Source of the DNA: Sporobacter sp963663605
GTDB taxonomy: Bacteria; Bacillota; Clostridia; Oscillospirales; Oscillospiraceae
Direction: 5' to 3'
NCBI GenBank assembly: GCA_963663605.2
Contig: CAXXVF010000002.1
Span: 1,736,001 to 1,800,000, forward strand
Length of the DNA stretch: 64,000 nt
Position 1 is the first letter of the stretch; every line of letters begins with the position of its first letter. This document shows, one piece after another, positions 8,882 to 17,454 of this stretch. The position numbers and the translations under genes were made by a program. The notes beneath the pieces are model-generated. The model did no database searches and was not told where the DNA came from. It was given only the letters and a program-made list of their open reading frames with translations.

Positions 8882-8930
8882 AAGAAGCGTTCATCTCCGT
8901 CATGAACGCTTCTTTTTTGTTGCCTTTTTT
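8882..8930 (+). terminator. Rho-independent terminator of the carbonic anhydrase gene
   Basis: A perfect 13-bp stem (8882-8894 with 8902-8914) is followed by a T-run and a second T-run at 8925-8930. Confidence 0.9.
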
Positions 8931-9029
8931 AAACGGCGCTGTCTGACGGTATCGGTTAACGAAAACGCATTATACCGGTTTCATCCGTTTAATTTTTTAA
9001 GAAATTATGGGGATGATAAAGCTGATCTT

Positions 9030-9079
9030 ATACTGTTCTTCCAATAGAAGATGTCTATATTTTAATGGAGGAACAGTAT
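9030..9079 (+). promoter_or_regulatory. Inverted repeat in the leader of the lactate dehydrogenase gene
   Basis: Arms at 9030-9043 and 9066-9079 match over 14 positions, with one G-U pair in RNA. They include a TATACT that could be a -10 box (9029-9034). The repeat ends 18 bases before the ldh start codon and includes a decoy ribosome-binding-like GGAGGA. It could be an operator or an mRNA hairpin. A close copy of one arm and its flank lies at 58797-58827. Confidence 0.4.
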
Positions 9080-9097
9080 TAAACCGGAGGACTCGTT

Positions 9098-10060
9098 ATG
9101 CATGAAATGATCAACAAGGTCGCCGTCATCGGGGCGGGCGCGGTCGGATGCAGCTACGCGTACGCAATGGTCAATCAGGCCGTGGCGGAAGAGATCGTCC
9201 TGCTCGATGTTAACCAGCGAAAAGCCGAAGGCGAAGCCATGGACTTAAACCACGGCGTGCCTTTTTCCCCTTCGCGCACGGTCATACGAAGCGGAACATA
9301 TGAAGACACGAAAAACGCAGACCTCGCCGTCATCTCGGCGGGCCTGCCGCAAAAGCCGGGCGAAACGCGGCTGGAGCTTCTGGACAAAAACATCAAAGTC
9401 TTTAAATCCATCGTCAGAAACCTGCTGGACGCCGGATTTGACGGGATCATCCTCGCCGCGTCCAATCCGGTCGATGTCCTGACGTACGCAGCGTACAGGG
9501 AATCCGGTTTCCCGAGCGCCCGGGTCATCGGGTCCGGCACGGTGCTCGACAGCGCCAGATTCAAATATATGCTCGGCGCGTACCTCGGGGTCGACGCCAG
9601 AAACGTACACGCGATCATCATCGGGGAACACGGCGACACGGAGCTGCCGGTATGGTCGCAGGCGTCCGTCGGGGTGGAAAACCTGGATAAGGTGCTCCGG
9701 CGGCGTAACAATCCGAAAGACAAAGAAGAACTCCAGAACATTTTCAACAACGTGCGCGGCGCGGCGTATGAGATCATCGAGCGTAAAGGCGCGACATACT
9801 ATGCCATCGGCCTGTGCCTGACGCGGATCACCAAAGCGATCTTCAACAACGAAAACAGCATCCTGCCTGTCTCCTGTTATCTAAACGGCCAGTACGGACA
9901 GTCCAATATCTATATGGGCGTTCCGGCCGTCGTGAGCCGCGGCGGCATCAAGGAAATCATCGAGATCGACCTCGATGCAAACGAAGAGCGGCAGTTTGAT
10001 CATTCAGCCGCCGTTTTGCGGGAATCGGTCAAATCTATAGGGGTGGCCGCGCGTCTTTAA
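9098..10060 (+). CDS. ldh: L-lactate dehydrogenase
   Basis: Reduces pyruvate to L-lactate with NADH. The 320 residues have the Rossmann glycine motif VIGAGAVGCS, the NAD-selecting acidic residue in LLDVN, the substrate loop region QKPGETRLELL, SNPVDVLTY, GSGTVLDSAR, and the catalytic IGEHGDTELPVWS with the proton-relay histidine. LDLNH-type and ITKAIFNNENSILPVS segments separate it from malate dehydrogenase reasonably well. The ATG at 9098 follows GGAGG at 9086-9090. Single-gene unit with its own terminator. Likely used to reoxidise NADH in fermentation. Confidence 0.93.
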   Translation: MHEMINKVAVIGAGAVGCSYAYAMVNQAVAEEIVLLDVNQRKAEGEAMDLNHGVPFSPSRTVIRSGTYEDTKNADLAVISAGLPQKPGETRLELLDKNIKVFKSIVRNLLDAGFDGIILAASNPVDVLTYAAYRESGFPSARVIGSGTVLDSARFKYMLGAYLGVDARNVHAIIIGEHGDTELPVWSQASVGVENLDKVLRRRNNPKDKEELQNIFNNVRGAAYEIIERKGATYYAIGLCLTRITKAIFNNENSILPVSCYLNGQYGQSNIYMGVPAVVSRGGIKEIIEIDLDANEERQFDHSAAVLRESVKSIGVAARL

Positions 10061-10076
10061 GACAGACCGGGTAAAA

Positions 10077-10104
10077 AACACAGCCTGAAAAGGCTGTGTT
10101 TTTG
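10077..10104 (+). terminator. Rho-independent terminator of ldh
   Basis: An 11-bp stem aaacacagcct / aggctgtgttt closed by a gaaa loop, followed by a T-run. Confidence 0.88.
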
Positions 10105-10183
10105 CTTGGCTGATTTCGAGACAGTATCGGTTATACGTTTAAATATCTACGTCCCACAGCTTTTTTACTGACATCCCGCCGGA

Positions 10184-11566
10184 TCATGCGGACACCTCCC
10201 CCGGTCTTGCCGGTATCGTACGCTCTGCCTTCCGGCGCGCGCGCACAAGCATCAGCGTCGCGGCGGCGACCGTGAGCACATCGGCAACCGGATACGCTAT
10301 CCAGATACCGTTAAGGCCCCATAAGGCCGGAAACACAAGCAGCAGCGGCAATATGAAGATCACTTGGCGGAATAAAGAGATGATCATGGACGGCACAGGC
10401 TTACCGACCGACATGAAATAGAAGTACGCGATCAGCTGCCATCCGATTAAAGGCGTCATCATCAGGCTTATCTGCAGCGCGGATGCCCCGCCGGTTATAA
10501 CGGCCGTATCGTCGGTGAAAAGCCTCAAAACGCCTTCCGGCATGAATAGTATGAACGCCAACATAACGGTGCCGAGCGCAAACGCATACATATACGCGAT
10601 TCCGACCGCCTGTCTGACGCGTTTCTGGTCACCCCTGCCGCAGTTGTAGCCGACAATCGGCTGAAAGCCCTGGGCAACGCCCATAAGCGGCATTGTTACG
10701 AAAACGAGTATACGGGCAAGCACCCCGAAAACGGCCATATCCGTCTCGGTCCCGTATTGTTTTAAAAGCAGGTTCATAACAACCGCCAGCACAGAGAAAC
10801 CGATTTGATTGAGAAACGCCCCAATCCCGAGCGTATTGATCGTCAGGAGCAGCTTCCCGCTGAACTTCCATCCGCCTGCGCGTATGTCGACAGCGCTTTT
10901 TCCCGCAAGGTAGTAGCGCGTCAGCAGTACCGTTGTGACAAAACGCGCCGCGACGGTGCCCCAGGCCGCGCCCGCCGTGCCCAGCTTGAATACAAAAATA
11001 AACAGCGCGTCAAACCCGATATTGAGTACCGAACCTAAAAACATGCCGAACGCCGCCAGTTTGGCGTTGCCCTCCGAGCGGATGGCGTTAAGTTCCAGAA
11101 AGCTGAGGAAGATGAGAACAAACCCCGGAATGATCACCGAGTAGTACGCATCCGCTTCCGCTGTCGTTTCTGCCGTGGCCCCCATAAAGGCAAGCACGCC
11201 GGGTTTAAAGATCATCAGTACGGCAGAAACAATGATACCAAGCAGAACTGCAAACATGACCGCGTTTTTAACGGCAAACGATGCGCCGTCCTTGTCGCCC
11301 TCTCCCAGCTTGCGCGATACGACGGACGCCGTACCGACGCCGAGCATTGTTGCCAATGCCACCGCCAGCATCTGAAGCGGGAATACCGCCGCCAGTCCAC
11401 CGAGCGCCGACGCGCCGACCGCCAGCCCGACGAAAGCCGCGTCCACCAGATAATACAGTCCGTTGACCACCATTGCAATTACCATCGGCGCCGCCATTTT
11501 TAACAGAAGCTTCGGCACCGGCATCGTGCCCAGCATCTCTGCGCTTTTTTTATCCTGTTTTTTCAT
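10184..11566 (-). CDS. MATE family efflux transporter
   Basis: Membrane antiporter of the NorM/DinF superfamily, exporting cationic drugs or metabolites with Na+ or H+. The 460 residues form about twelve hydrophobic helices in two halves. Early motifs are MAAPMVIAMVVNGLYYLVDAAFVG and SALGGLAAVFPL; the second half has GVAQGFQPIVGYNCGRGD, the characteristic MATE signature. It lies 63 bases downstream of the tetR gene on the same strand. A palindromic operator is centred in the gap, so TetR very probably represses it. Start ATG at 11566 follows AGGGAGGT. Confidence 0.92.
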   Translation of the reverse strand: MKKQDKKSAEMLGTMPVPKLLLKMAAPMVIAMVVNGLYYLVDAAFVGLAVGASALGGLAAVFPLQMLAVALATMLGVGTASVVSRKLGEGDKDGASFAVKNAVMFAVLLGIIVSAVLMIFKPGVLAFMGATAETTAEADAYYSVIIPGFVLIFLSFLELNAIRSEGNAKLAAFGMFLGSVLNIGFDALFIFVFKLGTAGAAWGTVAARFVTTVLLTRYYLAGKSAVDIRAGGWKFSGKLLLTINTLGIGAFLNQIGFSVLAVVMNLLLKQYGTETDMAVFGVLARILVFVTMPLMGVAQGFQPIVGYNCGRGDQKRVRQAVGIAYMYAFALGTVMLAFILFMPEGVLRLFTDDTAVITGGASALQISLMMTPLIGWQLIAYFYFMSVGKPVPSMIISLFRQVIFILPLLLVFPALWGLNGIWIAYPVADVLTVAAATLMLVRARRKAERTIPARPGEVSA

Positions 11567-11598
11567 TGCGTTACCTCCCTGTAATCAAAATTATTACC

Positions 11599-11610
11599 GA
11601 ACATATGTTC
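11599..11610 (-). promoter_or_regulatory. TetR operator upstream of the MATE gene
   Basis: The perfect 12-bp palindrome gaacatatgttc sits 33-44 bases before the MATE start codon. Its GAAC-N4-GTTC form and flanking CC/A bases recur upstream of tetR at 12235-12246. Confidence 0.65.
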
Positions 11611-11629
11611 AGTTTTAAGGCAAAAAATT

Positions 11630-12214
11630 TTAGAAACTGTTAACGCCGTAAAAATACTGCTGCGCCACGAGGTTAAGCATCTGGGCGGCCCAGGCTTCGC
11701 CCTTCCAGTGACGGGCTATCTCCAATACGCTCTCGGTAAAATTGCTGGCCAGAATGTGGAAGATGAAATCGTCCATATCCTCATATTTGCCGCTAAGCTT
11801 TTCTTCGAGTCCTGCTTTTATATGATTTGTGGTCATCTCTATGATTTCCTGTTTGAAGCTTTCATAAGGCGTACCAGCACTCTTGTCGCTCAGGATCAAA
11901 AACTCCTTTCGGTGTGTTTTGAAAAGCCCCAAAAGCTCGGAGACCTCTTCAAAAAGAGATTGCTCACCGCGCGGCGTTTTTTTCTTTGTTTCTTCCGTGT
12001 CCAAAAGTGTACCGAGCATCATACGCACCGGCAAAACGACTTTGTCAAACAGCGTCAGCTTACTGTCGTAATACGAGTAGACAAGTCCGACCGGTATGCC
12101 GGCCCCGTCTGCAATGCCGCGCATCGTCGCACCCTTGAATCCGTCTGAATAAAACGCGTCGCGGGCTGCGTCCAATATGCGCTGTGCAGTCTCTTCTTTC
12201 AGGACCTGTACCAT
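11630..12214 (-). CDS. TetR/AcrR family transcriptional regulator
   Basis: Likely autoregulated repressor of itself and the downstream MATE pump. The N-terminal helix-turn-helix spans about residues 8-55: ILDAARDAFYSDGFKGATMRGIADGAGIPVGLVYSYYDSK has the classical TetR signature. The remaining ~140 residues form the ligand-binding and dimer domain, with no recognisable ligand motif. Start ATG at 12214 follows AGGAGG with seven-base spacing. Inducing ligand unknown, probably an exported compound. Confidence 0.9.
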   Translation of the reverse strand: MVQVLKEETAQRILDAARDAFYSDGFKGATMRGIADGAGIPVGLVYSYYDSKLTLFDKVVLPVRMMLGTLLDTEETKKKTPRGEQSLFEEVSELLGLFKTHRKEFLILSDKSAGTPYESFKQEIIEMTTNHIKAGLEEKLSGKYEDMDDFIFHILASNFTESVLEIARHWKGEAWAAQMLNLVAQQYFYGVNSF

Positions 12215-12234
12215 AAAGGCGCCTCCTCAAAACC

Positions 12235-12246
12235 GAACTTCAGTTC
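12235..12246 (-). promoter_or_regulatory. TetR operator upstream of tetR (autoregulation)
   Basis: GAAC-N4-GTTC, the same half-sites and spacing as at 11599-11610, is preceded by CC and followed by A in both copies. It lies 20-32 bases before the tetR start codon. Confidence 0.6.
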
Positions 12247-12471
12247 AATATTAAACCCGGAGAAAGAAATTGTCAAGCGTTTTTTTGATTTTTTTCTCAG
12301 AAGCCTTAAACTGGTTGTGAAACCCGTAAATATGAGGCCTCTCACGTTTAATAACGATAGATTGTTTACCGTTTAAACGTCCAAACGCCGAGCGATTTAA
12401 TTTCAATGCTTTGAGGAATTCATTTCCGAAAAGCATTACTTTGCGAGCACCTCAGTGCGAGAACTCCATTT

Positions 12472-12535
12472 TGTCGGCAAAGGTATCTTCGATACCTTTG
12501 CCGACAGTCTGAGGCCTCCCGAAATGGGAGGCCTC
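12472..12535. repeat. Twin-hairpin intergenic element, copy 1
   Basis: Hairpin 1 has a 16-bp perfect stem (12472-12487 with 12491-12506, loop ttc). Hairpin 2 has a 10-bp perfect stem (12511-12520 with 12526-12535). A second element with the same two-hairpin plan and a closely related first hairpin lies at 46430-46504. It probably acts as a terminator for the SPFH transcript on the minus strand, although no long U-run follows on either strand. Confidence 0.65.
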
Positions 12536-12561
12536 TTCTAAATCCAGTTTGTTTATATTTC

Positions 12562-13473
12562 TCAGTCGCGGCTGTCCGTGACAAGTTCTTTAAACGATGT
12601 CGCCAGACCCGCGAGACCCTGAATCTCAGACGGAATGATGATTTTCGTGGCTTTTCCATCGGCCGCTTTCGTAAATGCATCGAGCGCCTTCAGCTTAACG
12701 GCTTCTTCCGACGGTTTGGAGGCATTGATGAGCTTGACACCCTCCGCAATGGCATTTTGCACCTTTAAAATTGCTTCGGATTCACCTTCCGCTTCAAGAA
12801 TCTTGGCCTGTTTAACGGCGTCCGCGCGCAGTATGGCCGATTCCTTCTCGCCTTCCGCCACGAGGATGGCCGACCGCTTCTCGCCTTCCGCGCGCAAAAT
12901 GGCTTCGCGGCGTTCGCGCTCGGCCTTCATCTGCCGTTCCATCGCGTTCTGGATCTCCTTGGGCGGCAGAATGTTTTTGAGTTCCACGCGGTTGATCTTG
13001 ATGCCCCACGGGTCGGTCGCTTCATCGAGGATGATGCGCATGCGGTTGTTGATGATATCACGGCTCGTCAGGGTCTCGTCGAGCTCGAGATCGCCGATGA
13101 TATTACGCAAAGTTGTTGCCGACAGGTTTTCGATCGCCACAAGCGGGTATTCCACGCCGTAAGTATACAGCTTGGGATCGGTAATCTCGAAATACAAAAC
13201 CGTATCAATCTGCATCGTTACGTTATCTTTCGTGATGACCGGCTGTGGCGGGAAATCCACTACCTGCTCCTTGAGCGATACGACTCTTGCCACCCGTTCA
13301 ATAAACGGGATTTTGAAGTGCAGTCCGACGCCCCACGTAGAGGAGTACACGCCGAGACGCTCAACGACGAACGCTTTGGCCTGTTGGACAATACGGATGT
13401 TTTTTACGAGTATAATGAATATAATGAATGCCAGCGCGATCAGTGCAACTATGGTAATCGGGTTTCCACTCAT
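12562..13473 (-). CDS. SPFH-domain (stomatin/prohibitin, paraslipin-like) membrane protein
   Basis: Membrane-anchored scaffold of the stomatin/QmcA group. An N-terminal transmembrane helix (about residues 7-27, IVALIALAFIIFIILV) precedes the SPFH domain (about 30-210), with FVVERLGVYSSTWGVGLHFKIPF and DPWGIKINRVELKNILPP. A charged coiled coil with repeated AEGEK units (about 185-245) drives oligomerisation in the family. Length 303 is normal. The NfeD-like gene lies immediately upstream on the same strand, the usual pairing for this family. Client proteins are not known here. Confidence 0.9.
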   Translation of the reverse strand: MSGNPITIVALIALAFIIFIILVKNIRIVQQAKAFVVERLGVYSSTWGVGLHFKIPFIERVARVVSLKEQVVDFPPQPVITKDNVTMQIDTVLYFEITDPKLYTYGVEYPLVAIENLSATTLRNIIGDLELDETLTSRDIINNRMRIILDEATDPWGIKINRVELKNILPPKEIQNAMERQMKAERERREAILRAEGEKRSAILVAEGEKESAILRADAVKQAKILEAEGESEAILKVQNAIAEGVKLINASKPSEEAVKLKALDAFTKAADGKATKIIIPSEIQGLAGLATSFKELVTDSRD

Positions 13474-13509
13474 GAAGATTCCTCCTTATTTGTATTCATA
13501 TTTATACGG

Positions 13510-13986
13510 TCACGTCGCCCGGGATGTCTTTTCGCTGTCCGTGGTTACCTTGTCGGTCAAAGTCTTAACAATGAGTTTCACGCCTTCGATCGATTCGGGG
13601 CGCACTTTCTCACCTTCGGCGATATTTTCGCCCGTCAGTGAACGCGCCGTCCATATCTTTCCGCCGATGGAAACAGCGCCGGTACCTTTGATGTTGTCAA
13701 TTTCTTTTGTGACGATACCGATCATGCCCAGCATACGGTCAGCGTTTGTCGGGTGGCGTCTGGCATTCAGATATTTTTTGGCCAGCGGGCGCGTGAAGTA
13801 GAGCGTGACGGCGGAAACTACAATGAACAAAGCAATCTGGACCCCAAGCGGTGCGCCTATAAGCGCGCTGATGAGCGCCACAAAAGCCCCGAATGCGAAG
13901 AAGATGGATGCCAATCCGACCGTTACCGCTTCCAGGATTAAAAACACAACGAAAGCTATAAGCCAGGATAATACTTCATAATCCAT
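13510..13986 (-). CDS. NfeD-like membrane protein
   Basis: Small partner of the adjacent SPFH protein. It has three or four N-terminal hydrophobic segments (about residues 5-70, with VFLILEAVTVGLASIFFAFGAFVALISALIG split by short loops), then a soluble OB-fold NfeD C-domain (about 90-155) with GMIGIVTKEIDNIKGTGAVSIGGKIWTARS. I chose ATG 13986, about 11 bases after AAAGGGG. An in-frame GTG at 13998 would sit directly on that ribosome binding site and is less likely. Function in the family: membrane quality control or microdomain formation. Confidence 0.85.
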   Translation of the reverse strand: MDYEVLSWLIAFVVFLILEAVTVGLASIFFAFGAFVALISALIGAPLGVQIALFIVVSAVTLYFTRPLAKKYLNARRHPTNADRMLGMIGIVTKEIDNIKGTGAVSIGGKIWTARSLTGENIAEGEKVRPESIEGVKLIVKTLTDKVTTDSEKTSRAT

Positions 13987-14090
13987 CTCATGTTTCACCC
14001 CTTTGAAAGAATGTGGTTTCTTCTCTATTATAGTATACCATTATTACGTCTATATCAATGAAAATAAAATTTTAGCAGGCTGTGCAGAGC

Positions 14091-14163
14091 AAAAAAAGAT
14101 CCTCCGCACATAGCTCAGGCCGGACTGACGTGCCGACCCGACAGGCTTATGCCCCGGAGAATC
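14091..14163 (-). terminator. Structured RNA/terminator downstream of the sleB-like gene
   Basis: Read leftward, a closing stem (14155-14163 with 14098-14106, one G-U) encloses a 48-base internally complementary region and is followed by a run of seven U (14097-14091). This is the probable end of the sleB-like transcript, but it is larger than a plain terminator. On the other strand a separate short hairpin at 14189-14201 is followed by seven T (14202-14208), which could stop antisense transcription into the gene. Confidence 0.55.
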
Positions 14164-14212
14164 TCATTCGTTATTTTCTTTATCCGTTCGGCCTCAGGCC
14201 GTTTTTTTAGCC

Positions 14213-15049
14213 TTATGCGTAGAAGCTGTGGTTCCCGATCGTCATCGTGAACGGTCTGTTCCGTTCGGCCCAACAGCCCAAATAGCTCTGAGAGAAATAC
14301 AGGCTGTCGCCGGCTGTGTTCCCGCCGTCAAGGGCAATTTTTGCCGCTATAACGCATTGTTCGGTGGGCGTCTGGTAGATTGCGCCGGAATACGCGGGGG
14401 TAAACTGGACGCCGTACCGGCGGTCAAAAATAACGTTATAGACCGTGCTGGGAAACTGGGGAGATACGATTCTGTTCATAATGACGCTGCCTACGGCGAT
14501 TTGCCCGCTAAAGCTCTCGCCGCGTGCTTCCGCACTGATGATCCGTGACATCCAATACAGATCGGTCTCGTCATAAAAATCGCAGCCCGGCTCGATCGCG
14601 CCGGAACCTTTTGTAACATAAACGGCTTGTTCTTCATTGCTCCAGGCTACAGAGGCGTCAAAGGCCTCCGCCAGTACGCGTACCGGCACCATCATACTGT
14701 CGCTATAAAGAATACAGCCGAATGGTACAAACAGGTATCGGTCGTTCGCCACCAGATAAATACTGGCTTCGGTGGCCGTGATCGTGAGATCGGGGGCGTA
14801 AACTGTTGCGGTGCCGTTATACCAGGTCGCGTTTTCGGCACCCATTGCCATTGAAAAGCCGCGCAGGGGCACATATGTCGTGTCGTTATAAATGAACGAC
14901 GTTCCTACATCAGCCGGCTCCCCGTCGATATAGACCGGGATGTTCTCCGGCTGGCTGTCGGTATCCGAACCGGTCGCTATCGCCAACGGCATGAGCGTCG
15001 CCAGCAGGACCAGGACAAGAAGTCCCGACATGAGAATTCGCTTTTTCAT
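14213..15049 (-). CDS. Secreted cell wall hydrolase, copper-amine-oxidase-like N-domain plus SleB (Hydrolase_2) domain
   Basis: Predicted exported peptidoglycan hydrolase of 278 residues. The signal peptide (about 1-26) is MKKRILMSGLLVLVLLATLMPLA-type. It is followed by a copper-amine-oxidase N-terminal-like wall-binding domain (about 40-150: YIDGEPADVGTSFIYNDTTYVPLRGF and MVPVRVLAEAF). The C-terminal SleB domain (about 170-278) has the catalytic Glu in ISAEARGESFSGQIAVGSVIMNR. I start at ATG 15049 because the signal peptide begins there. Family members act in spore cortex lysis or wall remodelling; which applies here is not visible. Confidence 0.88.
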   Translation of the reverse strand: MKKRILMSGLLVLVLLATLMPLAIATGSDTDSQPENIPVYIDGEPADVGTSFIYNDTTYVPLRGFSMAMGAENATWYNGTATVYAPDLTITATEASIYLVANDRYLFVPFGCILYSDSMMVPVRVLAEAFDASVAWSNEEQAVYVTKGSGAIEPGCDFYDETDLYWMSRIISAEARGESFSGQIAVGSVIMNRIVSPQFPSTVYNVIFDRRYGVQFTPAYSGAIYQTPTEQCVIAAKIALDGGNTAGDSLYFSQSYLGCWAERNRPFTMTIGNHSFYA

Positions 15050-15255
15050 TACTATAGTACTTTCCTTTCGTTCACACCGGGCATCCGTATGATGGTGCAC
15101 AGATCCCGGTTCCCGCGCTTTCGGCTGACCGCCTCGGCGCCGGGGGTAGTATATATGCAAACGGGATTTTAAATTTCGGCTTCAGCGGCGTCATAGCTGT
15201 CGCGGCGCTGAAAGCTGAGATCCCGGTATTGCCGGTTTTAATTGCGCACAGTCTC

Positions 15256-17454
15256 CTAGAGGCTTATTATATTGACATCGCCGCTTTTGGAGAAGTATTC
15301 CGCCTCTCTTAAGTGGCATGTGAAGAGCAAGACCTGCCTTGTACGGGCGCATTCTTTCAGATAGCCGAGCGCAAGATAAGCACGTTTGTCGTCAAAATTG
15401 CTCAGGGTATCGTCAAGTATCAGTGGGCAGGCATTGACTTCCGGGAGTATAAGCTCACAGACCGCCAGCCTGAGGGCAAGGTAAATCTGATCGGCCGTGC
15501 CGGCGCTCAGGGACAGAACGCTCCGGTTGACCGTGTCGTCTTTCGTTTGTGCGGAGGCTAAAAGCGTCTTGTCAAAGACAAGATTTTCATACCGCCCGTC
15601 CGTCAGCCGCTGCATGACCCGCCCGGCAGTCTCGCCCAAAAGCGGCGAAAACCGCGACTGCAGCTCTCTGCTTGCAGCTTTGAGCGTATCGACGGCAAGT
15701 GACAATGCGTCATATTGGGCCGTCTGTTTACCGAGCTCTTCTTCTGCCGATTTCTTTTCACTGCCCAGTATAACCGGGTCGCCCATGGCACGGATCTCAC
15801 CGAGCGCCATGTTATAACGGTTCGTCATGTCTTCCAGCCGTGATGTGACTCCGGCCAGTTCTGTGCCGATCTCCTTTTCATCCCGAACGGATTGGCAGAC
15901 ATCCGAATCATCACCGGCGTCAGGTTCCGGTTCCTTCAGCGTTTTCAAAACGCCCTCGGACGCCTTCATTTCCGCTTCTGATAACGACAGCTTCTGCATA
16001 AGTTTCTCGATTCGGGCCAGTTCCCTTCCGGCGCTTTCCGGTTCGTCAAACAGTCCGGCCGCTTCAAGCTTTGCAGTCAGTCCGTTGCGGACCGCGCGGT
16101 AGTTCTCAGCGGCTGAAAAGACGGATTTTTCGGCCGAACGGTATGTGCTTTCGGTCTCTTCAAGCTCATCGAGCAGCACACGGTAGGCCTCATACTGCCG
16201 CTTCAAGGCTTCGGCGGAATCGGCGCCGCAGCCCGACAGCAGACCATCAAGTCTTGAAAGCAGGCTCCTGTGCCGCAGTATTCGCCGGAGCAAAAGCAGA
16301 ACGCAGACAAGCGCAAGCGCCGCGGCATACAGCCGATAATCCGGAAGCAGCGCCGCCAATGCGATAAAAGCGGCGGTCAGCAGGAGCAGGATCAAAGAGA
16401 CGGCGTGCCTGAAAGTATATTTGCGGATATCGCGTTCTACAGCGCGGGCTTCGTCGACATCACGCGACGCTTCACGCCCGGAAAATGCCGAAGCGGCTTT
16501 CTGTGCAAGCAGTTTGTCATAGACCGCTTTTATATCCGACATGTGTTTTTGTTCGCTTTGCCGCAGCGCGCCGAGCGATTCCAGCGCTTTGAGATCGCCG
16601 CGGATCGCTGCCAGCTCGTCCGCCGTAGGCGCGCGGCCGTTTTTCGTCAGTTCCTTATATATGGCATCGCGTCCTGCTTTGACGCGTTCGTATTCCAGGC
16701 GCGCGCGCTCTTTATTGCGGAACGATTCGTACCGCCGGCTTTGACGCAATTCCCCGGAAAGCTCATCCCGGCGGCGCTCCAAACGCTCCTTTTCCTGCCG
16801 CATCGAGGCGGCTTCATCCAGGGCGGTCTCTATGTCTGAAAGCCTTTTGGCGATCAGGACGCGTTTTTCCTCAAGCGCCGGGATCGCGCCGTTTTTATTA
16901 AAACGGCGTTTGCGGAGCCATGTGCGCAGCCGCGCATCCGTTTCTGTATAGGATACGGTCTCGTCTCCCGTGGATACGAGAGACGTGATGCGTTTTTCAA
17001 GCTCCGGCGTCTGGCTAACTTTGACGCCGGCCTGCGAAATAAACGCGCTGCGTTCGAAGACTTCTTCGCTCGCGCCGGTCAGCGTCTCGCCCGCGGTGTC
17101 GGGGTACAGCGCCGAAAACGGTTCTCCTGTCCCGGTCAGGACCGCCGAGAAATCCTTCATCGGGACTCTTCCGTCCGAGATCCGCTGGATCGTGACGGCG
17201 ACGCCGTCTGTTTCGATATCCATCGAACCCTCCATCGGCGCGCCGCCCCAGGGGCGGTAGCGCGTTTTGGCCGATAAGTAGCCCGCTTTATCCCGCTCGG
17301 AGGTGCGGATACCGTAAAGCATCGCCTTGATAAACGCGCACCAGGTGGATTTGCCCGTTTCGTTCGGCGCCTGAATAATATTCAGCCCGTCTTTTAGCGT
17401 CAGTGTTTCGTTTGTGAGTCTGCCGAAGGAAGCGCACAGCCGTTTTATGATCAT
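15256..17454 (-). CDS. SbcC/YhaN-like AAA ATPase with central membrane segments
   Basis: Large DNA-repair-type ATPase (732 aa) paired with the nuclease encoded just upstream. It has an N-terminal Walker A in APNETGKSTWCAF (about residues 32-44), coiled-coil arms (about 190-330 and 400-600), and two adjacent hydrophobic helices near 340-390 (SLILLLLTAAFIALAALLP and AAALALVCVLLLL). The C-terminal signature is LSAGTADQIYLALRL, and Walker B is LILDDTLSNFDD. Membrane segments in the middle are known from Bacillus YhaN and are absent from classical SbcC. ATG 17454 is chosen because it overlaps the upstream stop (ATGA) and follows AGGAG. Confidence 0.85.
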   Translation of the reverse strand: MIIKRLCASFGRLTNETLTLKDGLNIIQAPNETGKSTWCAFIKAMLYGIRTSERDKAGYLSAKTRYRPWGGAPMEGSMDIETDGVAVTIQRISDGRVPMKDFSAVLTGTGEPFSALYPDTAGETLTGASEEVFERSAFISQAGVKVSQTPELEKRITSLVSTGDETVSYTETDARLRTWLRKRRFNKNGAIPALEEKRVLIAKRLSDIETALDEAASMRQEKERLERRRDELSGELRQSRRYESFRNKERARLEYERVKAGRDAIYKELTKNGRAPTADELAAIRGDLKALESLGALRQSEQKHMSDIKAVYDKLLAQKAASAFSGREASRDVDEARAVERDIRKYTFRHAVSLILLLLTAAFIALAALLPDYRLYAAALALVCVLLLLRRILRHRSLLSRLDGLLSGCGADSAEALKRQYEAYRVLLDELEETESTYRSAEKSVFSAAENYRAVRNGLTAKLEAAGLFDEPESAGRELARIEKLMQKLSLSEAEMKASEGVLKTLKEPEPDAGDDSDVCQSVRDEKEIGTELAGVTSRLEDMTNRYNMALGEIRAMGDPVILGSEKKSAEEELGKQTAQYDALSLAVDTLKAASRELQSRFSPLLGETAGRVMQRLTDGRYENLVFDKTLLASAQTKDDTVNRSVLSLSAGTADQIYLALRLAVCELILPEVNACPLILDDTLSNFDDKRAYLALGYLKECARTRQVLLFTCHLREAEYFSKSGDVNIISL

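Larger units (their letters stand above)
12215..12561. other. Intergenic region between tetR and the SPFH gene
   Basis: This 347-base gap holds the tetR promoter region with its operator (12235-12246) on the left, an AT-rich stretch (12250-12420) with no credible gene, and a pair of strong hairpins (12472-12535) near the SPFH gene end. Short open frames here lack ribosome binding sites. Confidence 0.7.

Noticed and set aside
14228..14548. A plus-strand ORF opposite the SleB domain
   Set aside because: Antisense shadow; the minus strand encodes the complete catalytic domain.
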